Below are positions 45,216 to 57,421 of a stretch of DNA of 64,000 nucleotides, in pieces. The notes under the pieces were generated by a model. It worked only from the letters and a program-made list of their open reading frames with translations. It was not told the DNA's origin and did not search any database. The position numbers were made by a program, and so were the translations under genes. This DNA comes from Dipteris shenzhenensis (taxonomy: Eukaryota > Polypodiophyta > Polypodiopsida > Gleicheniales). The number at the start of each line of letters is the position of its first letter. The stretch's first letter is position 1. Location of the stretch: NCBI GenBank assembly GCA_047967505.1, contig CM106538.1. One strand, 5' to 3'.

Positions 45216-46200
45216 TCATATGGCTCTTGCAGAGGTAGTATGGATTGGACATGCTGTCCAAATATGGGATGACAGGCTATAAGCCTATTTCAGTTCCTTT
45301 GGAGCAGAATGTGAAGCTGAGCGCAGATGTAGGTGAGCTTCTAGATGACCCTACTATGTACAGACGCATAGTAGGAAGTTTGATTTATATGACTATTACC
45401 AAGCCAGATTTGAGCTATGTTGTTGGATTGGTAAGTTAGTTTTATGCCATTGACCCTCCACTTGTAAGTTGCAGCCTTTGTGGTGGCTTCATCGATGTTG
45501 CACAGGAGATTATCCAATTCCCCAGGCTGGTGCACTCACTTCAGATCTTCAACACACAAGGAAAGATGCGGTGGCTCCAAGGAGATCGCATTTGGATGCG
45601 GCTAGACACATGCTCAGGTATGTGAAGTCCACATTGTAGTATGGACTATTTTATGAGACTAGGGTTTAGATACAGTTGCATGGATACATTGATGCTAATT
45701 GGGCTGGTAGTATCTCTAATAGACGATCTACCAGTGGATATATGTTCTCTTTTGGGAGTGTTGCAGTCACTTGGAGCAGCAACAAATAGCCTACAGTTGC
45801 CTTGTCGAGCACAGAGGCTGAGTATAGGGGTGCAACAATGGCTGCATGTGAGGTAGCTTGGTTGCATAAGCTACTTTATGATATGCATCAGTCTACAGAT
45901 GGGCTAGTTGTCATTTATTGTGATAACATGAGAAGTATACACTTGGCAAATAACCTAGTCTATCATGCTAGAACAAAGCACATTGAGGTGCATTATCACT
46001 ATGTGCGGGAGAAGGTTTTACTAGGTCTTATTGATCTAGTTTATGTCAGCATAGAGGATCAGGTAGCTGATATATTCACGAAGGCATTGGGCATAGAGAA
46101 GCTGCACAAGTTCAGAGACCTGCTTGGTGTGCAGGAATTGGGATTGAGCTCGAGGGGGAGTGTTGAGATATTGATCTCCACTCGTGATATGCCAGGGTGA
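45216..46200 (+). pseudogene. Copia2 RNase H and RT connection
   Basis: 45245-45439 reads MDMLSKYGMTGYKPISVPLE through MYRRIVGSLIYMTITKPDLSY. 45802-46200 is a clean RNase H end with SSTEAEYRGA (catalytic Glu), IYCDNMRSIHLANN (catalytic Asp), HARTKHIEVHYHYV, DIFTKAL and a stop inside the LTR. The first Asp motif region is broken by stops. Confidence 0.85.
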
Positions 46201-46513
46201 CCATTGTGCATTTATGCTACTGACTTGTTAGCTGCAGATGCAGTTGGTACACTGCCCATGAATAATAGCTGGATGACACCTATCCTTATGTACTCTAGTT
46301 CATGGCTCAGGTAGTATGCCACCTGAGTTAGCTGAGTTTGGTTTGAGACCCACATATAGGGTTCTTCTATTTCTTTGTACTAGAGTTCTTTTTGGCTTTC
46401 ACAACTAAGAAGAGAAAAACTATTTTCAGCCTCCACCTTTGTGTGTATTCCCCCATTATGTATGTGAGAAAGCCACAAGTGAGACTCCTTCCTTCTCTCC
46501 CACTATCTTCATA
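46161..46513 (+). repeat. Copia2 3' LTR
   Basis: It follows the polypurine tract GAGCTCGAGGGGGAG (46146-46160). It begins TGTTGAGATATTGATC and ends TCTTCATA, where CA would be expected (one change from TCTTCACA). 353 bp, homologous to the Copia1 and Copia5 LTRs. Confidence 0.9.
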
Positions 46514-47487
46514 GTAGGCCCCATTCTTCATATAGCTCTCTTGCTAGAATGTTTACTCTGGCTCTACCGTCTACTATTACTGGGTAGTGACCAAAGGCTT
46601 TATGCTCCAACAAGATGGTTATATTTTTTATGTCATCCCTAGCATTGAATTTTACCAAAATTACCTTTTCCTCTTCTTCATGTGGGGGGATTATTGTGAA
46701 GATTCAATCCATCCCTTGAAACTCTCCCACATTGTAGGGCAATTTTGTAGTAAGCTCTCAATTGGCATCATGAGTGATGGGGCAGCTTATCAAGCTTACT
46801 AGTGCAGTGCCATTCAATTGGGGATGTTTTGCACATTGCTCTATTACCCATTGGGAGTTGTTGGGATCAATCACTATGTCAATGCTAGGTGCTGACCTCT
46901 ACTACTGCCATCCTGCTTATCTCAAATTTTTCTTACTCTTGTTGTACCCATTTCTTCAAGGCTTGGTAATGTTCCTTTTTTAGTTTCAGCATTGGGTATG
47001 CTTCCTTGGCTTCATGGGTGGCACTTTCAGTGGATGTGCTAGGCATGGTCTCATTGTGTTGTGGGATTGGCATGGCTTGTTTTGCCAGAGGGCTCTTTGC
47101 TTTTTGAGCGAAAAGGAGTTTTTGCAGTGCCGCTTCTTTTTGCTGTCTTGTTATGATCAAGATTGGCTGGGATGCCGCACTATGATTTTCCACACTTATC
47201 ATCCCTAGGGGTACATCAGGTTTGACTTTCGTGGTTGGTTGAGGCTTTGTTCTTTGTGGGCAATCCATGCAAGCATGCCCAACTACTGCATTCCCTATAC
47301 ACAAGTTGGAATGTAATTGGGTTACCCTTGTGCAAGCATTCTGCTATGCAGTGGTTTTCTCCACAACCAAAACACTTGATGGGTGTTCAATATGTGGTAC
47401 TTGATTAGCATACACCAGGATGAATCCTTTGGCACCACCCATGTAGTACATAGGCTATTCTATTTCATACTCATAGTGAGGTTCCAG
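46514..47487 (-). pseudogene. Gypsy-type gag, 3' part (split by Copia3)
   Basis: The minus strand reads a CX2CX4HX4C knuckle (CFGCGENHCIAEC, about 47375-47335). A 123-codon frame follows (46933-47304: RQQKEAALQKLLFAQKA and a Ser/Pro-rich linker), then broken coding DPNNSQWVIEQCAKHPQLNG near 46870-46810. It continues the gag of 58783-60009 across the Copia3 insertion; the two are joined by the GTCTT duplication. It belongs to the same general type as the 2-6 kb gag. Confidence 0.55.
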
Positions 47488-47492
47488 GTCTT

Positions 47493-47663
47493 TGAGAGTG
47501 CTCACAACGGAAGCAATAACGGAAGAAGGAGAGAGAGAGACAGAGAGCCACACAAGTTTTGGTGGGTGCAGAACCACCCTAATCTTCTTTTTCATTCATT
47601 TATATATGTGTTTGAGTATTATACATAACCGGGGTAAAGGCACAATGACCTTTAACCCCCACA
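47493..47663 (-). repeat. Copia3 3' LTR
   Basis: In element sense TGTGGGGGTTAAAGG...GAGCACTCTCA. A purine-rich tract (47664-47675) precedes it. TATATAAATG near 47592-47601 is a plausible TATA box. Confidence 0.92.
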
Positions 47664-47755
47664 ACCTCCCACTTAAAGGACAATGTGCCTTTAAGGGAGA
47701 ACAACCAGTGAGCATACTATCCAATGCCCATCAATACATGACAATACTCAAACCG

Positions 47756-48112
47756 CTAACTAGATAGACTCTTCGTCAGCATATTTGCAGGGTTATCATC
47801 TGTATGAACCTTGACAAGCTCTATGCGCTTGTCCTCAAGTACCTCCCTGCTGATGAAATGGTACCTGACCTCAATGTGTTTGGTCTTTGCATGAAAGACC
47901 GGATTTCGTGCTAGCTGAATAGCACTCATGGATTCACTATGCAATGTCGGTACACCTGTATGAATCCCCAAATCTCCCACTAGCCGATCAAGCTATATAG
48001 CCGCCTTGCAACCCTCTATGGCTGCAACATACTCAGCCTCTGTGGTAGACAAAGCAATGCACTCTTGTGCACGAGACATCCACGACACTGCACCACCTGC
48101 AAAGCTGAACAC
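47756..48112 (-). pseudogene. Copia3 RNase H, decayed
   Basis: Continues SRAQECIALSTTEAEYVAA (about 48075-48020) and, after a stop, frame 47756-47980 LHSESMSAIQLARNPVFHAKTKHIEVRYHFI and HTDDNPANMLTKSL. The usual CDN(Q/M)SAI is here SESMSAI, so the third catalytic Asp is lost. Confidence 0.82.
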
Positions 48113-50340
48113 CTAACCAAAAGTGGATCTCCTACTATCCACATGCCCTGCATAGTTTGAATCTGTGTACCCAAGTACACACATGTCTCCTTTACCAAAG
48201 CAGATGCACATCTCCTTGGTACCCTTCATGTACCTCATGATGCACTTAACTGCCTCCCAAAGCCTCTTTCCTAGATTAGCCATATACCGGCTAACAACTC
48301 CCACTGCAAGTGCAATGTCTGGTCTAGTAGCTATCATAGCATACATAAGACTCCCAACCGCTGATGCATAAGGAACCTTGGCCATCATGGCCCTTTCCTC
48401 ATCTGATTTGGGACTATCTGTGTGACTCAATTTCACATATGGAGGCAATGGAGTACTCACTGCCTTCCCCCCCTCCATATTGAAACGCTGCAATACTTTT
48501 GTAACATACTCTTTTTGTGAAAACCAAAGGAGCTTCGTACTCCGATCACGCGTGATGCGCATACCAAGAATCTGACCTGCAAGTCCCAAATCCTTCATAT
48601 CAAAGGCCCCATGCAACTTGGCCTTTAATGTATCTAGCTCATAAGTATTCTTGCTAGCCAATAGCATATCATCCACATATAGTGCCAAGATTAGCAGGCT
48701 ATTATCCTTAGCCCTTTTAGTGTAGAGGCAGTGATCAATTTCACTCCTTCTAAAACCCTGGGACCGAATGAAAGCATCAAACTTCTGATACCATTCTCTA
48801 GGTGCTTCCTTAAAACCATAGAGACTCTTCTTCAGCTTGCAAACTAAATGCTCTTTGCCCTTTTCTTCAAAGCCTTCCAGCTGCACCATGTAAATTTCCT
48901 CATGCAAATCCCCATGCAAGAAAGCTATCTTGACATCCATTTGCATAAGCTCCATATCCTTTGATGCCACTAGTCCAAGCATGCATCTAAGTGTGGTCAT
49001 CTTCACAACCGGAGAGAATATCTCATCAAAGTCCACACCCTTCTCTTGCTTGAACCCTTTAGCAACCAAACGAGCCTTGTACCTAGGCACATCATCACCT
49101 GTGACCTTCATTTTGTAGACCCATTTACATGGCAAGGCTTTCTTTCCATGTGGCAAAGAAACCAAGTCCCAAGTCTTATTCTTCATAAGTGAACTCATCT
49201 CTGATTGCATAGCATACTCCCACTTGCGTTGATCCTCACACATCATAGCCTCTCTGTAGCAAGAAGGCTCCCTGCAATCAGTAAGCATCACATAGTCTAC
49301 CCCTGGAACAAACCTATCAGGTAGTCTAGACACTCTAGATGATCTTCTCAAGGGCATTTCAGCTTGCTGTCCCACCTGCATATCAGCCACATTTGGCTCA
49401 TCATTTCCACCAATAGATGATCCATCATCTACCCTTGATTGTATACCTGTGGGAGTGCTTGGTGGTACCATTTCTTGCACATTTGGTGCATGGACAACTT
49501 GCTGTCTATCAACATATGCAGGTGGATTCACATCCTGGAAAGTGATTCTCCTCATTTCCACATCCATCATGGGTGCCTTATGCATCTTCTTCTCATTGAA
49601 GACCACATCATGGCTGCGTATGATCTTCTTTGCTTCTGAATCCCAGAGACGATAGCCCATCTCTCCACTTCTACCATAACCCAGAAAGATGCATTTCCTA
49701 GACTTAGGATCTAGCTTCTTTCGAAGCTCTTTTGGCACATGTGCATATGCCTCACACCCAAATATACGCAAATGAGAGTAAGAGGGCTTCTTGCCGCTCC
49801 ATGCCTCTTCAGGAATACCACCATCCAAACTCTTACTAGGTGATCTATTGATCACATGCACAGCAGTCTTCATTGCCTCAGCCCAAAAACCACTAGAAAG
49901 ACTTGCATTGGAAAGCATGCATTGCAACCTTTCTTGAATGGTACGGTTCATCTTTTCTCTGCAATTGGATTTTACTCTGGAGTATGAGGGGATGTGAGCT
50001 CCCTCTTAATCCCACATGTATCACAGAAATGCTGAAAGTCATGAGAGAGATACTCTCCACCATTGTCAGTCCGTAGGCATTTAAGCATTCTACCTGACTG
50101 ATTCTCAACCAAGGCCAGCCATTTCTGAAATACCTGGAACACATCACTCTTCCGAGCTATAGCATAAGCCCACACTTTCCTAGTTGCATCATCAATGAAT
50201 GTCACATAGTATTCAGCCCACCTAATGACCGCGTAGGCATGGGACCACATACGTCTGAATGCATCAAATCGAGCTTTTCAAACTCTTTCTTTCCCCTTCT
50301 TTTATGGGCTGATTTAGTCTGCTTCCCATAGAGACAATGC
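48113..50340 (-). pseudogene. Copia3 integrase and reverse transcriptase
   Basis: 49972-50250 carries YYVTFIDDATRKVWAYAI and LRTDNGGEY. A stop follows TPE where Gln is expected (TPEQNGIAER). The 612-codon frame 48113-49951 runs from MNRTIQERLQCMLSNA through FGCEAYAHVP, then RT: LPCKWVYKMK, MDVKIAFLHGDLHEEIYM, LYVDDMLLA, MKDLGLAGQILGMRI, to TDSNYAGHVDSRRSTFG. It is the second-longest element frame in the window and breaks at the start of RNase H. Confidence 0.88.
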
Positions 50341-51359
50341 TCACAAAAAATCAGAGAAACTCAAATGCGGTACATAACCCAAATGGCATAAGAGTTTCAT
50401 TCCATTCTGGCTCATGTGCCCCAACCTGCAATGCCACAAAGAAGTGCTTGGCTGCTCGGTTATTGCAACAACATGATCAAATACCCCTGATACATGTAAG
50501 GGATACAGAGTCCCACACTTGGCACCCCTGGCCAAAAGCATAGAGCCCTTTTGAATTTTCCAACTCTGAAAGCCAAAAGTGGTATGAAAACCGGCATCAT
50601 CTAGCTGACCCACTGAAATAAGACTCTTGGTCAGCTTAGGCACATGTCTCACATGTTTCAAAATAAATGCAGACCCATTTGCAAAAGAAAATTTTATGTC
50701 ACCTACTCCCACTATGTCACATGCATAGTCATTTCCAAGATGCACACAACCTGTCTTTCCACTGTCATAAGTAGAGAACCATTCCCTATGGGGAGTAACA
50801 TGGAATGAAGCACCAGAATCCAAAATCCAATCTTGGGAATATGCATCATCTGAAGTGGTAAGCAACTCTGAAGATAAGCTAGACATGAAGAGAATGTCAT
50901 TGTCACTATCATGTGTGACGGCATTGATCTCCTCGCGATCTTCACTTTTCCTTTGTCCTCCCTTGGACTCTCTTCCTTTTGATTTGCACCCCAATTTGCA
51001 TTCTTTTTCTTATACTTTTGCTCTCTTTTTAGCTTGTAGCAATCCTTTTTCATATGGCCCTTCTTGCCACAATGGTAACACTCGATGTTTCGTTCCCTGG
51101 ATTTGCTACGAGACTTCCCTCTTTCTTGGGACTTCCCCCTGAATTGTGATATGCCCCTTTGCACATTTAAGGCTACATCCTGCTTGTTGCCTTCCATAGA
51201 CTTCCGTCTAATCTCCTCAGCCAACAAGCTACCCACAACATCATCAAATTTCAGTACTCCACCAGGTGCAGAGTTACTGGCAGCTGTACAGAAGGTATCC
51301 CATGAGGATGGCAATGAACATAAGAGAAATATTGCCTTAGTCTCCGCATCAAAATTCAT
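50341..51359 (-). pseudogene. Copia3 gag C-terminus and protease
   Basis: The 50712-51359 frame has the knuckle CYHCGKKGHMKKDC. After a frame change near 50990, 50341-50994 has the protease active site DWILDSGASFHVT, then HVRHVPKLTKSLISVGQL, and the integrase zinc-binding start LWHCRLGHMSQNGMK. Confidence 0.85.
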
Positions 51360-51806
51360 CTTCTGAGCCTAAAGTTGGCTGAAAATAATATTGAATTCAT
51401 TCAAGTGAGAAGAAATGGAGACCCCTTCCTTCATCTACAGCTCAAACAACCTCTTCATGAGGTAAACTTTATTAGAGGCAGTTTCCTTCTCATAAGTGGC
51501 ACACAGTTTCTTCCACAAATCTTCCGTAGTCTGCTCATTTACTACTGTGAAATAAACTGACTCTGCAAGATGAAGTCTAATAGTAGACTTTGCTAATGCA
51601 TCTAACTCATTCCAATCATCCTCAGACATATCTGCAGGCTTAGCTTCAATCCTTGCCAAGGGTTTAATCTGCTTCTTTTGAATAAGCACATCCCTTATTT
51701 GTTCTTTCCACAAAGAAAAGTTTGTCCCATCAAACTTTTTAATGCTGAAAAACTCCTTTTCAGACATGGAAGGGGGTGCCATGATGCAAATGAAATAAAA
51801 TCCCAA
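51360..51806 (-). pseudogene. Copia3 gag N-terminal part
   Basis: The frame 51435-51806 includes APPSMSEKEFFSIKKFDGTNFSLWKEQIRDVL, a typical copia gag start. LAESVYFTVVNEQTTEDLWKKL and CATYEKETASNKVYLMKRLFEL (UBN2-type gag domain) follow, ending at a stop. The true start is probably the internal Met before APPSMS (about 51782). Confidence 0.8.
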
Positions 51807-52783
51807 ATGCTAGTGCCTGCAAGAGAGAATAACATCAAATACCAAGTGCACCCAAATGTGTATGCCACAATAGAGTGAAATATCACCAAAACTCAAAGCT
51901 CAAAGCATCAAAAGATGCATCTGACTCATGTGCATATACTATGCATCCATATGAGCAAATCTGGCCCAAAAGAAAATGCCAATAAGTGCCAAATGACTCA
52001 AGCATAAACACCGTCCACTGGCATATGCATCAATAATATCTCATCCAAGAGAGCATAGCACTATCAGTGCATCACCTGCAATGTGTCAAAGCTGTCCCTC
52101 AGTATAAAATAGCATCCATGTGTAAAGCGTCCATAAAAATAGCATCCCACAAGGCAATTTGGGCCTATCAGCACATCCAATAAGGACCGTAATGCATCCA
52201 AATGGCCTATAAATCATCCACTGCAACCCAATGCATACCACAAATGAGCGCACACTGCTCAAACTGCAACCAGAGTGATCTGCATAAGGTATGCTCAAGA
52301 AATCATAGTCCCACGGTAATGAGCGCTACTAAAAATAGAACCTGAGATGCCTCAAAACATGGGCGCCATTGCATAATCGGACTCAGCAAGAAAATCTGCA
52401 AATATCTCTCTTCTGCTAGAACTCCAAAATCCCAACCGATGAGTGAGAAATGGGAGTCAACACTTATCCACTGCCATGTGGCATAAATCTAATGTTTCAA
52501 AACCTTAGAATTAAAAATGCATAAGAGAGAAACGAAATCGAATACACAGAGATCTATAACTCTAAAAATCCTCCACCGAATCGTGCAAGAACTGACAGGT
52601 AGGGGTTTCTAGGCATCCGGAACGCAATGGGACAGATGGTTTTGGAAACCGTGGTCTCAATCACTGGGTCCAACACACGGACTAAAAAACGTTTTTGGAA
52701 ATAGAGCTGTTTGTAAACTCCACCGGAGTGCAAATGATGAGCAACATAGAAGTTTTAGGACCTCTTGAGTCCACCAGAATTGA
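51807..52783 (-). other. Copia3 leader, gag-proximal part
   Basis: About 1 kb of untranslated sequence between the Copia4 insertion and gag. With 58167-58587 it makes a long leader of about 1.4 kb. No frame of note. Confidence 0.5.
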
Positions 52784-53081
52784 TGTAAAGAATAAGGGAG
52801 AGAGATAGGAGACTCAAGTTCAGCTTTCTTCACAACACACAAAAGAGAGAGGACACAAGGTTGGAGGGTGAAGCCTTTCTTCACTTTTGCACACAACAAC
52901 AATACAATAGAAGAGGGAAATACCCTATATGTCAAAACCTAGAATACGTGGTTCATATGTGAACCCAAACCAAAAACATACGTGGTAGTCTAACTACACC
53001 ACGAGTACAACTAACATAGGCGGTGACATAAATGATAGTCATCCAGGAGATATATCGGGGGTAGAGCTTGATATCTCAACT
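52784..53081 (-). repeat. Copia4 3' LTR
   Basis: The polypurine tract GAGCTTGAGGGGGAG ends next to it (53082-53097). The first base in element sense is A (AGTTGAG) where the other LTR has TGTTGAG. Confidence 0.93.
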
Positions 53082-53179
53082 CTCCCCCTCAAGCTCAAAT
53101 CCATCTCACGTACACCAAGCAAGCTCCTAAATCTGCGAAGCTTCTCGGTACCCAATGCCTTCGTAAAAATATCAGCCAC

Positions 53180-56100
53180 CTACTCCTCAGTGCTGACATA
53201 GACAAGATCAATCTCACCAGCTAGAACCTTCTCTCTCACAAAGTGATAATGCACCTCAATGTGCTTCGTTCTAGCATGATAAACTGGGTTATTAGCAAGC
53301 ATGATGCTGCTAATGTTGTCAAAATGAATGACAACTGCTGCATGAACTGACTGTCCCATATCTGCAAGTAGCTTCCGTAACCAAGCTACCTCACATGCAG
53401 CCATTGCTGCACCCCTGTACTCAGCCTCTGTGCTCGACAAGGCAACTGTTGGCTGCTTCTTGCTGCTCCAACTGATGGCACCACTCCCAAGGGAAAACGT
53501 AAAACCACTAGTAGATCTCCTGTCTGAGACACTACCAGCCCAGTCAGCATCTGTGTATCCATGTACCTGTAATGCACACCCAGCTTCATAAAACAGTCCA
53601 TAATGCAATGTGGACTTCACATACCGCAGTATGCGCCTAGCCGCATCCAAATGTGGCTTCCTCGGTGCCTGCATGAACTGACTCATCAGCCCCATAGCAT
53701 AGCTCAAATCTGGTCTGGTTATAGTCATGTAAATCAAGCTACCTACTATGTGCCTGTACATAGTAATATCTTCAAGAAGCTCACCTGTCTCTGCATTGAG
53801 CTTCACATTCTGCTCCAATGGAACAGAGATAGGCTTACAGCCTGTCATCCCATATTTGGACAGCATGTCCAAACCGTATTGCCTTTGCAACAGCCATATC
53901 CCACTCGGGGATCTAATAACCTCAATGCCCAAGAAGTAACGCAGCTCTCCCAAATCCTTCATCTCAAATTTCTGCTTCAACAGCAGCTTCACTTCATTAA
54001 TGTCTGCATCACTATCACCTGTAATAATCAAGTCATCAACATATATGACTATAAGCACAATCCCTCTGTTTGTCCTTTTCACATAAAGTGAAAAATCTGA
54101 ATTGGAAATCTGAAATCCAATAGTGACAAGATATTGCCCTATCTTGTCTGACGATGCCCTCGGCGCCTGTTTTAAGCCATACAAGGCTTTGCGCAACCTG
54201 CATACAAAATCGGGGTGTGAATTATCCTCATAACCTTCTGGCTGCATCATATAAACCTCTTCCTGCAAATCACCATGCAAGAAGGCATTTTTCACATCCA
54301 TTTGATGCAAAGACCATCCCTTTGCAGCAGCCATAGCAATTACTGCTCTCACGGTTGCCATCCTTGCAACTGGGCTGAAAGTTTCCTCATAGTCAATTCC
54401 ATATGTCTGCGCAAAACCTTTGGCAACCAATCTTGCCTTGTACCTGCTAACAGACCCATCAGCATTGTGCTTTACTTTGTAAACCCACTTGCAGCCAATA
54501 GCCTTCTTATCATGAGGCAAAGGCATCAAATCCCAAGTGTGGTTTGCATCTAAGGTAGCCATCTCTTCATCCATAGCTGCTTCCCAATTTTTATGCCCTG
54601 CTGCATCCTCAAAACATGTGGGCTCTGGCTCCTCTAGAACCTTGACCATATAAGCATAGTGATGTGCTGTATACCCATCATATCTCAGCCTGTCAACTGG
54701 ATACTTAATATGAGTGGACCTCCGTACAACTGGATCAGTTGCAGGAGTCTTTAAATCATGCCTGCTTTTCCTTGCACCAGGTGTAAGAACAGAAGGAATC
54801 CCAAGTTCCTCATCAAGGCTCATTTCAAAGCCGCTTGACTCTCCATCAACATGAGAGCTACCAGCAGACACATCAAACACTGGAGCATGGTCCACTTTTT
54901 CTTTTCCCTTATGTGATACCTGCACAACACTATCAGGGCTGCCATGTGACGATTCACTAGATCTCAATCTCCCTGTCCATGCATTAGATCCACTAGTAGA
55001 GGACTCTCTGGGTCCACTCAAGGCTTGAGATTGCTGCTCTGCATTTATTGCAGCATTCCCATTTCTTGCATCTGCATCTCCTACCATAACAGTTGGTGCA
55101 TACCAGCTGCTCATTTCATCAAAAACAACATCTCTGCTCACTTGCATTTTGCGGGTGGAAGGGTTATAACAGCGATACCCTTTCTGGTGCAGAGCATATC
55201 CAATAAAGATGCATTTTTCTACCTTTGGATCTAGCTTTGTTCTCTTCTCATCAGGAACATGAACATAAGCTGTGCAACCAAATACCTTCAAGTGAGAAAT
55301 ATCTGGTTTTTGGCCTGTATACATTTCTTCAGGCATCATGCCATGGACAGCTGCAGTGGGGGTTCTGTTCATAATATAAACAGCAGTTGCTACTACTTCA
55401 GCCCAAAAATAATCAGGCATGTTTTTCTCATTTAGGATCGCCCGTCCTACTTTTGCAATATGCCTGTTCTTCCTTTCTGCAACCCCATTCTGCTGAGGGG
55501 TAGACCTGCATGAGTACTTCCTTTGAATTCCCTGTTCTTTCATATATTCACAAAATTCTTCTGAAAAGTACTCTCCCCCTCCATCAGATCTTAGCACTTT
55601 AATATGCACACCTTTCTCTTTTTCAACCATGGCCTTAAAAGCCTTGAAATGGCTGAACACTTCACTTTTGTGCTTCATAAAATAAATCCACACCTTCCTA
55701 GTGTAGTCATCAATAAACGTCACATAATAATGGCATCCACCAATAGAAGCAGTTTTGGTTGTCCAAACATCTGAATGGATCACTTCCAAAGGTCTTCTGC
55801 TCACCTTAGCATTTTTGGGAAATGCATGTCTGGCCTGCTTACCCATTTGGCATGCTTCACATACCTTTTGCATTCCCTCAACTCTGAATTTAGGCAAACC
55901 TGCAACAATGTTTTTTGTTTGCATAGATTTCAGCCTTTGTATATTCACGTGCCCAATGCGCTTGTGCCATATCTCAATATCTGCAATGACACCTCTCCCA
56001 TGCGCAAACATAGCAGCTTTCACCTCAGGCATATCAACATCCAAGGTGAACATTCTGCCATTTTTGTTGCCTTTCGCAACCAAGCGGCACTTATTTTTCA

Positions 56101-57421
56101 AGTCCTCAACAAAGCATCCATCAGGATTAAATCTAACCTGCAGACCTTGCTCAACCATCTGGCCAACTGAAACCAGGTTCTTAGTGATTTTTGGAACATG
56201 AAGTACATCTGCCAAGTACTTTGTTTTGCCATCCTGCATAGCCAATGGCACTTTACCAACCTGCGTAATTGGGTGCGCAGTATCATCACCTGTTTCAACA
56301 TAACCTGGCTTATCCAAATTTCTAACATCATGAAACCACTCACCATGACTGGTCATGTGGTTAGAGGCACCTGAATCAACATACCAAACATCATTGCAAG
56401 CTGCAGCATCTCCTGACATGGAGTTAACCATATGCTGCATCACAAAAAGGTGCTCATTTCTGTCATCACCATGCCCACTTGATGATGCATAGTTGCTTTG
56501 CTGCAACTTCCCACTTTTGATGTCATTCTGTTTTTTATAGCATGTATTCTCCTTGTGTCCAGGCTTTCCACAATAATAGCATTCTGTGCTACTATTTACT
56601 TGCTGGTTCCTTTGCCATGAACCACGGCCTCTTTGGCTCCCCCTGCCTCTAGAACTACCACGTCCTCCTCCATAGGACTGGTTTTCCTGTTGTTGCTGTT
56701 GGTTCTGATTTCCTGCACGGCCACCAAAATGGCCTCTTCCTCTACCCCTGCCTCTACCTGTATTCGAGTAGAAAGTAGTCTCTTGAGAAGTTGAGGTGGC
56801 TGAACCACCATTCCTTTGCTCTTCACTTAGCAAGAGAGCAATAAGTTCCTGAAAATCAGGAAATGTTTCACGGACTCCAATGGATGTCCGAAACTGTGCA
56901 TAATCTTTCCCAAGACCATTCAAGGTCACGGACACTAAGTCCTCATCATCAACAGGTGCTCCAATGGAGGCAAGAGAATCTGCAAGGCCTTTCACCTTCA
57001 AGGAATACTCATTTATATTCATATTTTTCCTTTGCACATTGTGCAATTCCTGCTTTAGCTGCATCTTTCGTGCTTTGGTATTTGTGCTATACAGCTTCAC
57101 CAATGTATCCCATGCCTCCTTAGGTGTCTCTACATCCTGTATATGCACAATCATAGAATCTGAAATGCTAACAGACAGCCAATACAAGCATTTTCTGGCT
57201 TTTTCATGCCATTCTTTAAAGGCCTTCAATTCAGCAGGAGTGGGAGCAGCACCCAACACTGGTTCTGCAGTTTCACCACTGATGTACTCCCAAACTCCCT
57301 TTCCCATAAGGAAGTTTGTCATCCTGAACTTCCATGCTTGGAAGTTGTTCTTGTCAAGCTTCTCACTGACAATGGTAGACAGATTCTCAGACATTTTACA
57401 AATCACGAATTGCAACAGCAA
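53180..57421 (-). CDS. Copia4 gag-pol polyprotein, one premature stop
   Basis: Open for 1413 codons. The likely start is Met10 (MSENLSTIV, 57394), which matches the Copia1 gag start; nine residues precede it. Order: gag (about 10-210), RG-rich stretch (222-270), knuckle CYYCGKPGHKENTC (281-294), protease DSGASNH (349-355), integrase zinc site H486/H491/C521/C524 and catalytic D551, D613, E649 (D-35-E spacing), integrase tail to about 770, RT from about 960 with YVDD at 1127-1130, and RNase H with D1291, E1332 and D1368. The frame ends in TAG at 53180-53182, where Gln is expected (STEDQVADIF). Beyond it the same frame stays open through VADIFTKAL and ends inside the LTR, so about 50 residues are lost. 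Odd: the RT box LKQAPRAW has Ser for Trp, and IYCDN reads IHFDN. Replication competence is doubtful, but the protein could act for relatives in trans. Confidence 0.93.
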   Translation of the reverse strand: MLLQFVICKMSENLSTIVSEKLDKNNFQAWKFRMTNFLMGKGVWEYISGETAEPVLGAAPTPAELKAFKEWHEKARKCLYWLSVSISDSMIVHIQDVETPKEAWDTLVKLYSTNTKARKMQLKQELHNVQRKNMNINEYSLKVKGLADSLASIGAPVDDEDLVSVTLNGLGKDYAQFRTSIGVRETFPDFQELIALLLSEEQRNGGSATSTSQETTFYSNTGRGRGRGRGHFGGRAGNQNQQQQQENQSYGGGRGSSRGRGSQRGRGSWQRNQQVNSSTECYYCGKPGHKENTCYKKQNDIKSGKLQQSNYASSSGHGDDRNEHLFVMQHMVNSMSGDAAACNDVWYVDSGASNHMTSHGEWFHDVRNLDKPGYVETGDDTAHPITQVGKVPLAMQDGKTKYLADVLHVPKITKNLVSVGQMVEQGLQVRFNPDGCFVEDLKNKCRLVAKGNKNGRMFTLDVDMPEVKAAMFAHGRGVIADIEIWHKRIGHVNIQRLKSMQTKNIVAGLPKFRVEGMQKVCEACQMGKQARHAFPKNAKVSRRPLEVIHSDVWTTKTASIGGCHYYVTFIDDYTRKVWIYFMKHKSEVFSHFKAFKAMVEKEKGVHIKVLRSDGGGEYFSEEFCEYMKEQGIQRKYSCRSTPQQNGVAERKNRHIAKVGRAILNEKNMPDYFWAEVVATAVYIMNRTPTAAVHGMMPEEMYTGQKPDISHLKVFGCTAYVHVPDEKRTKLDPKVEKCIFIGYALHQKGYRCYNPSTRKMQVSRDVVFDEMSSWYAPTVMVGDADARNGNAAINAEQQSQALSGPRESSTSGSNAWTGRLRSSESSHGSPDSVVQVSHKGKEKVDHAPVFDVSAGSSHVDGESSGFEMSLDEELGIPSVLTPGARKSRHDLKTPATDPVVRRSTHIKYPVDRLRYDGYTAHHYAYMVKVLEEPEPTCFEDAAGHKNWEAAMDEEMATLDANHTWDLMPLPHDKKAIGCKWVYKVKHNADGSVSRYKARLVAKGFAQTYGIDYEETFSPVARMATVRAVIAMAAAKGWSLHQMDVKNAFLHGDLQEEVYMMQPEGYEDNSHPDFVCRLRKALYGLKQAPRASSDKIGQYLVTIGFQISNSDFSLYVKRTNRGIVLIVIYVDDLIITGDSDADINEVKLLLKQKFEMKDLGELRYFLGIEVIRSPSGIWLLQRQYGLDMLSKYGMTGCKPISVPLEQNVKLNAETGELLEDITMYRHIVGSLIYMTITRPDLSYAMGLMSQFMQAPRKPHLDAARRILRYVKSTLHYGLFYEAGCALQVHGYTDADWAGSVSDRRSTSGFTFSLGSGAISWSSKKQPTVALSSTEAEYRGAAMAACEVAWLRKLLADMGQSVHAAVVIHFDNISSIMLANNPVYHARTKHIEVHYHFVREKVLAGEIDLVYVSTEE

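Larger units (their letters stand above)
45216..46513 (+). mobile_element. Copia2: 5'-truncated copia element
   Basis: Plus-strand tail of a Copia1-family element: RT connection, RNase H and 3' LTR (46161-46513). Everything upstream of the IWLLQRQYGLDML-type segment is missing. About 125 bp of foreign sequence (45439-45563) replaces the codons between the GLVSQF and APR.LHLDAAR motifs. Stops at LQ(Y), NK(Q)PTV and V(Q)IQL are TAG for CAG. Confidence 0.88.
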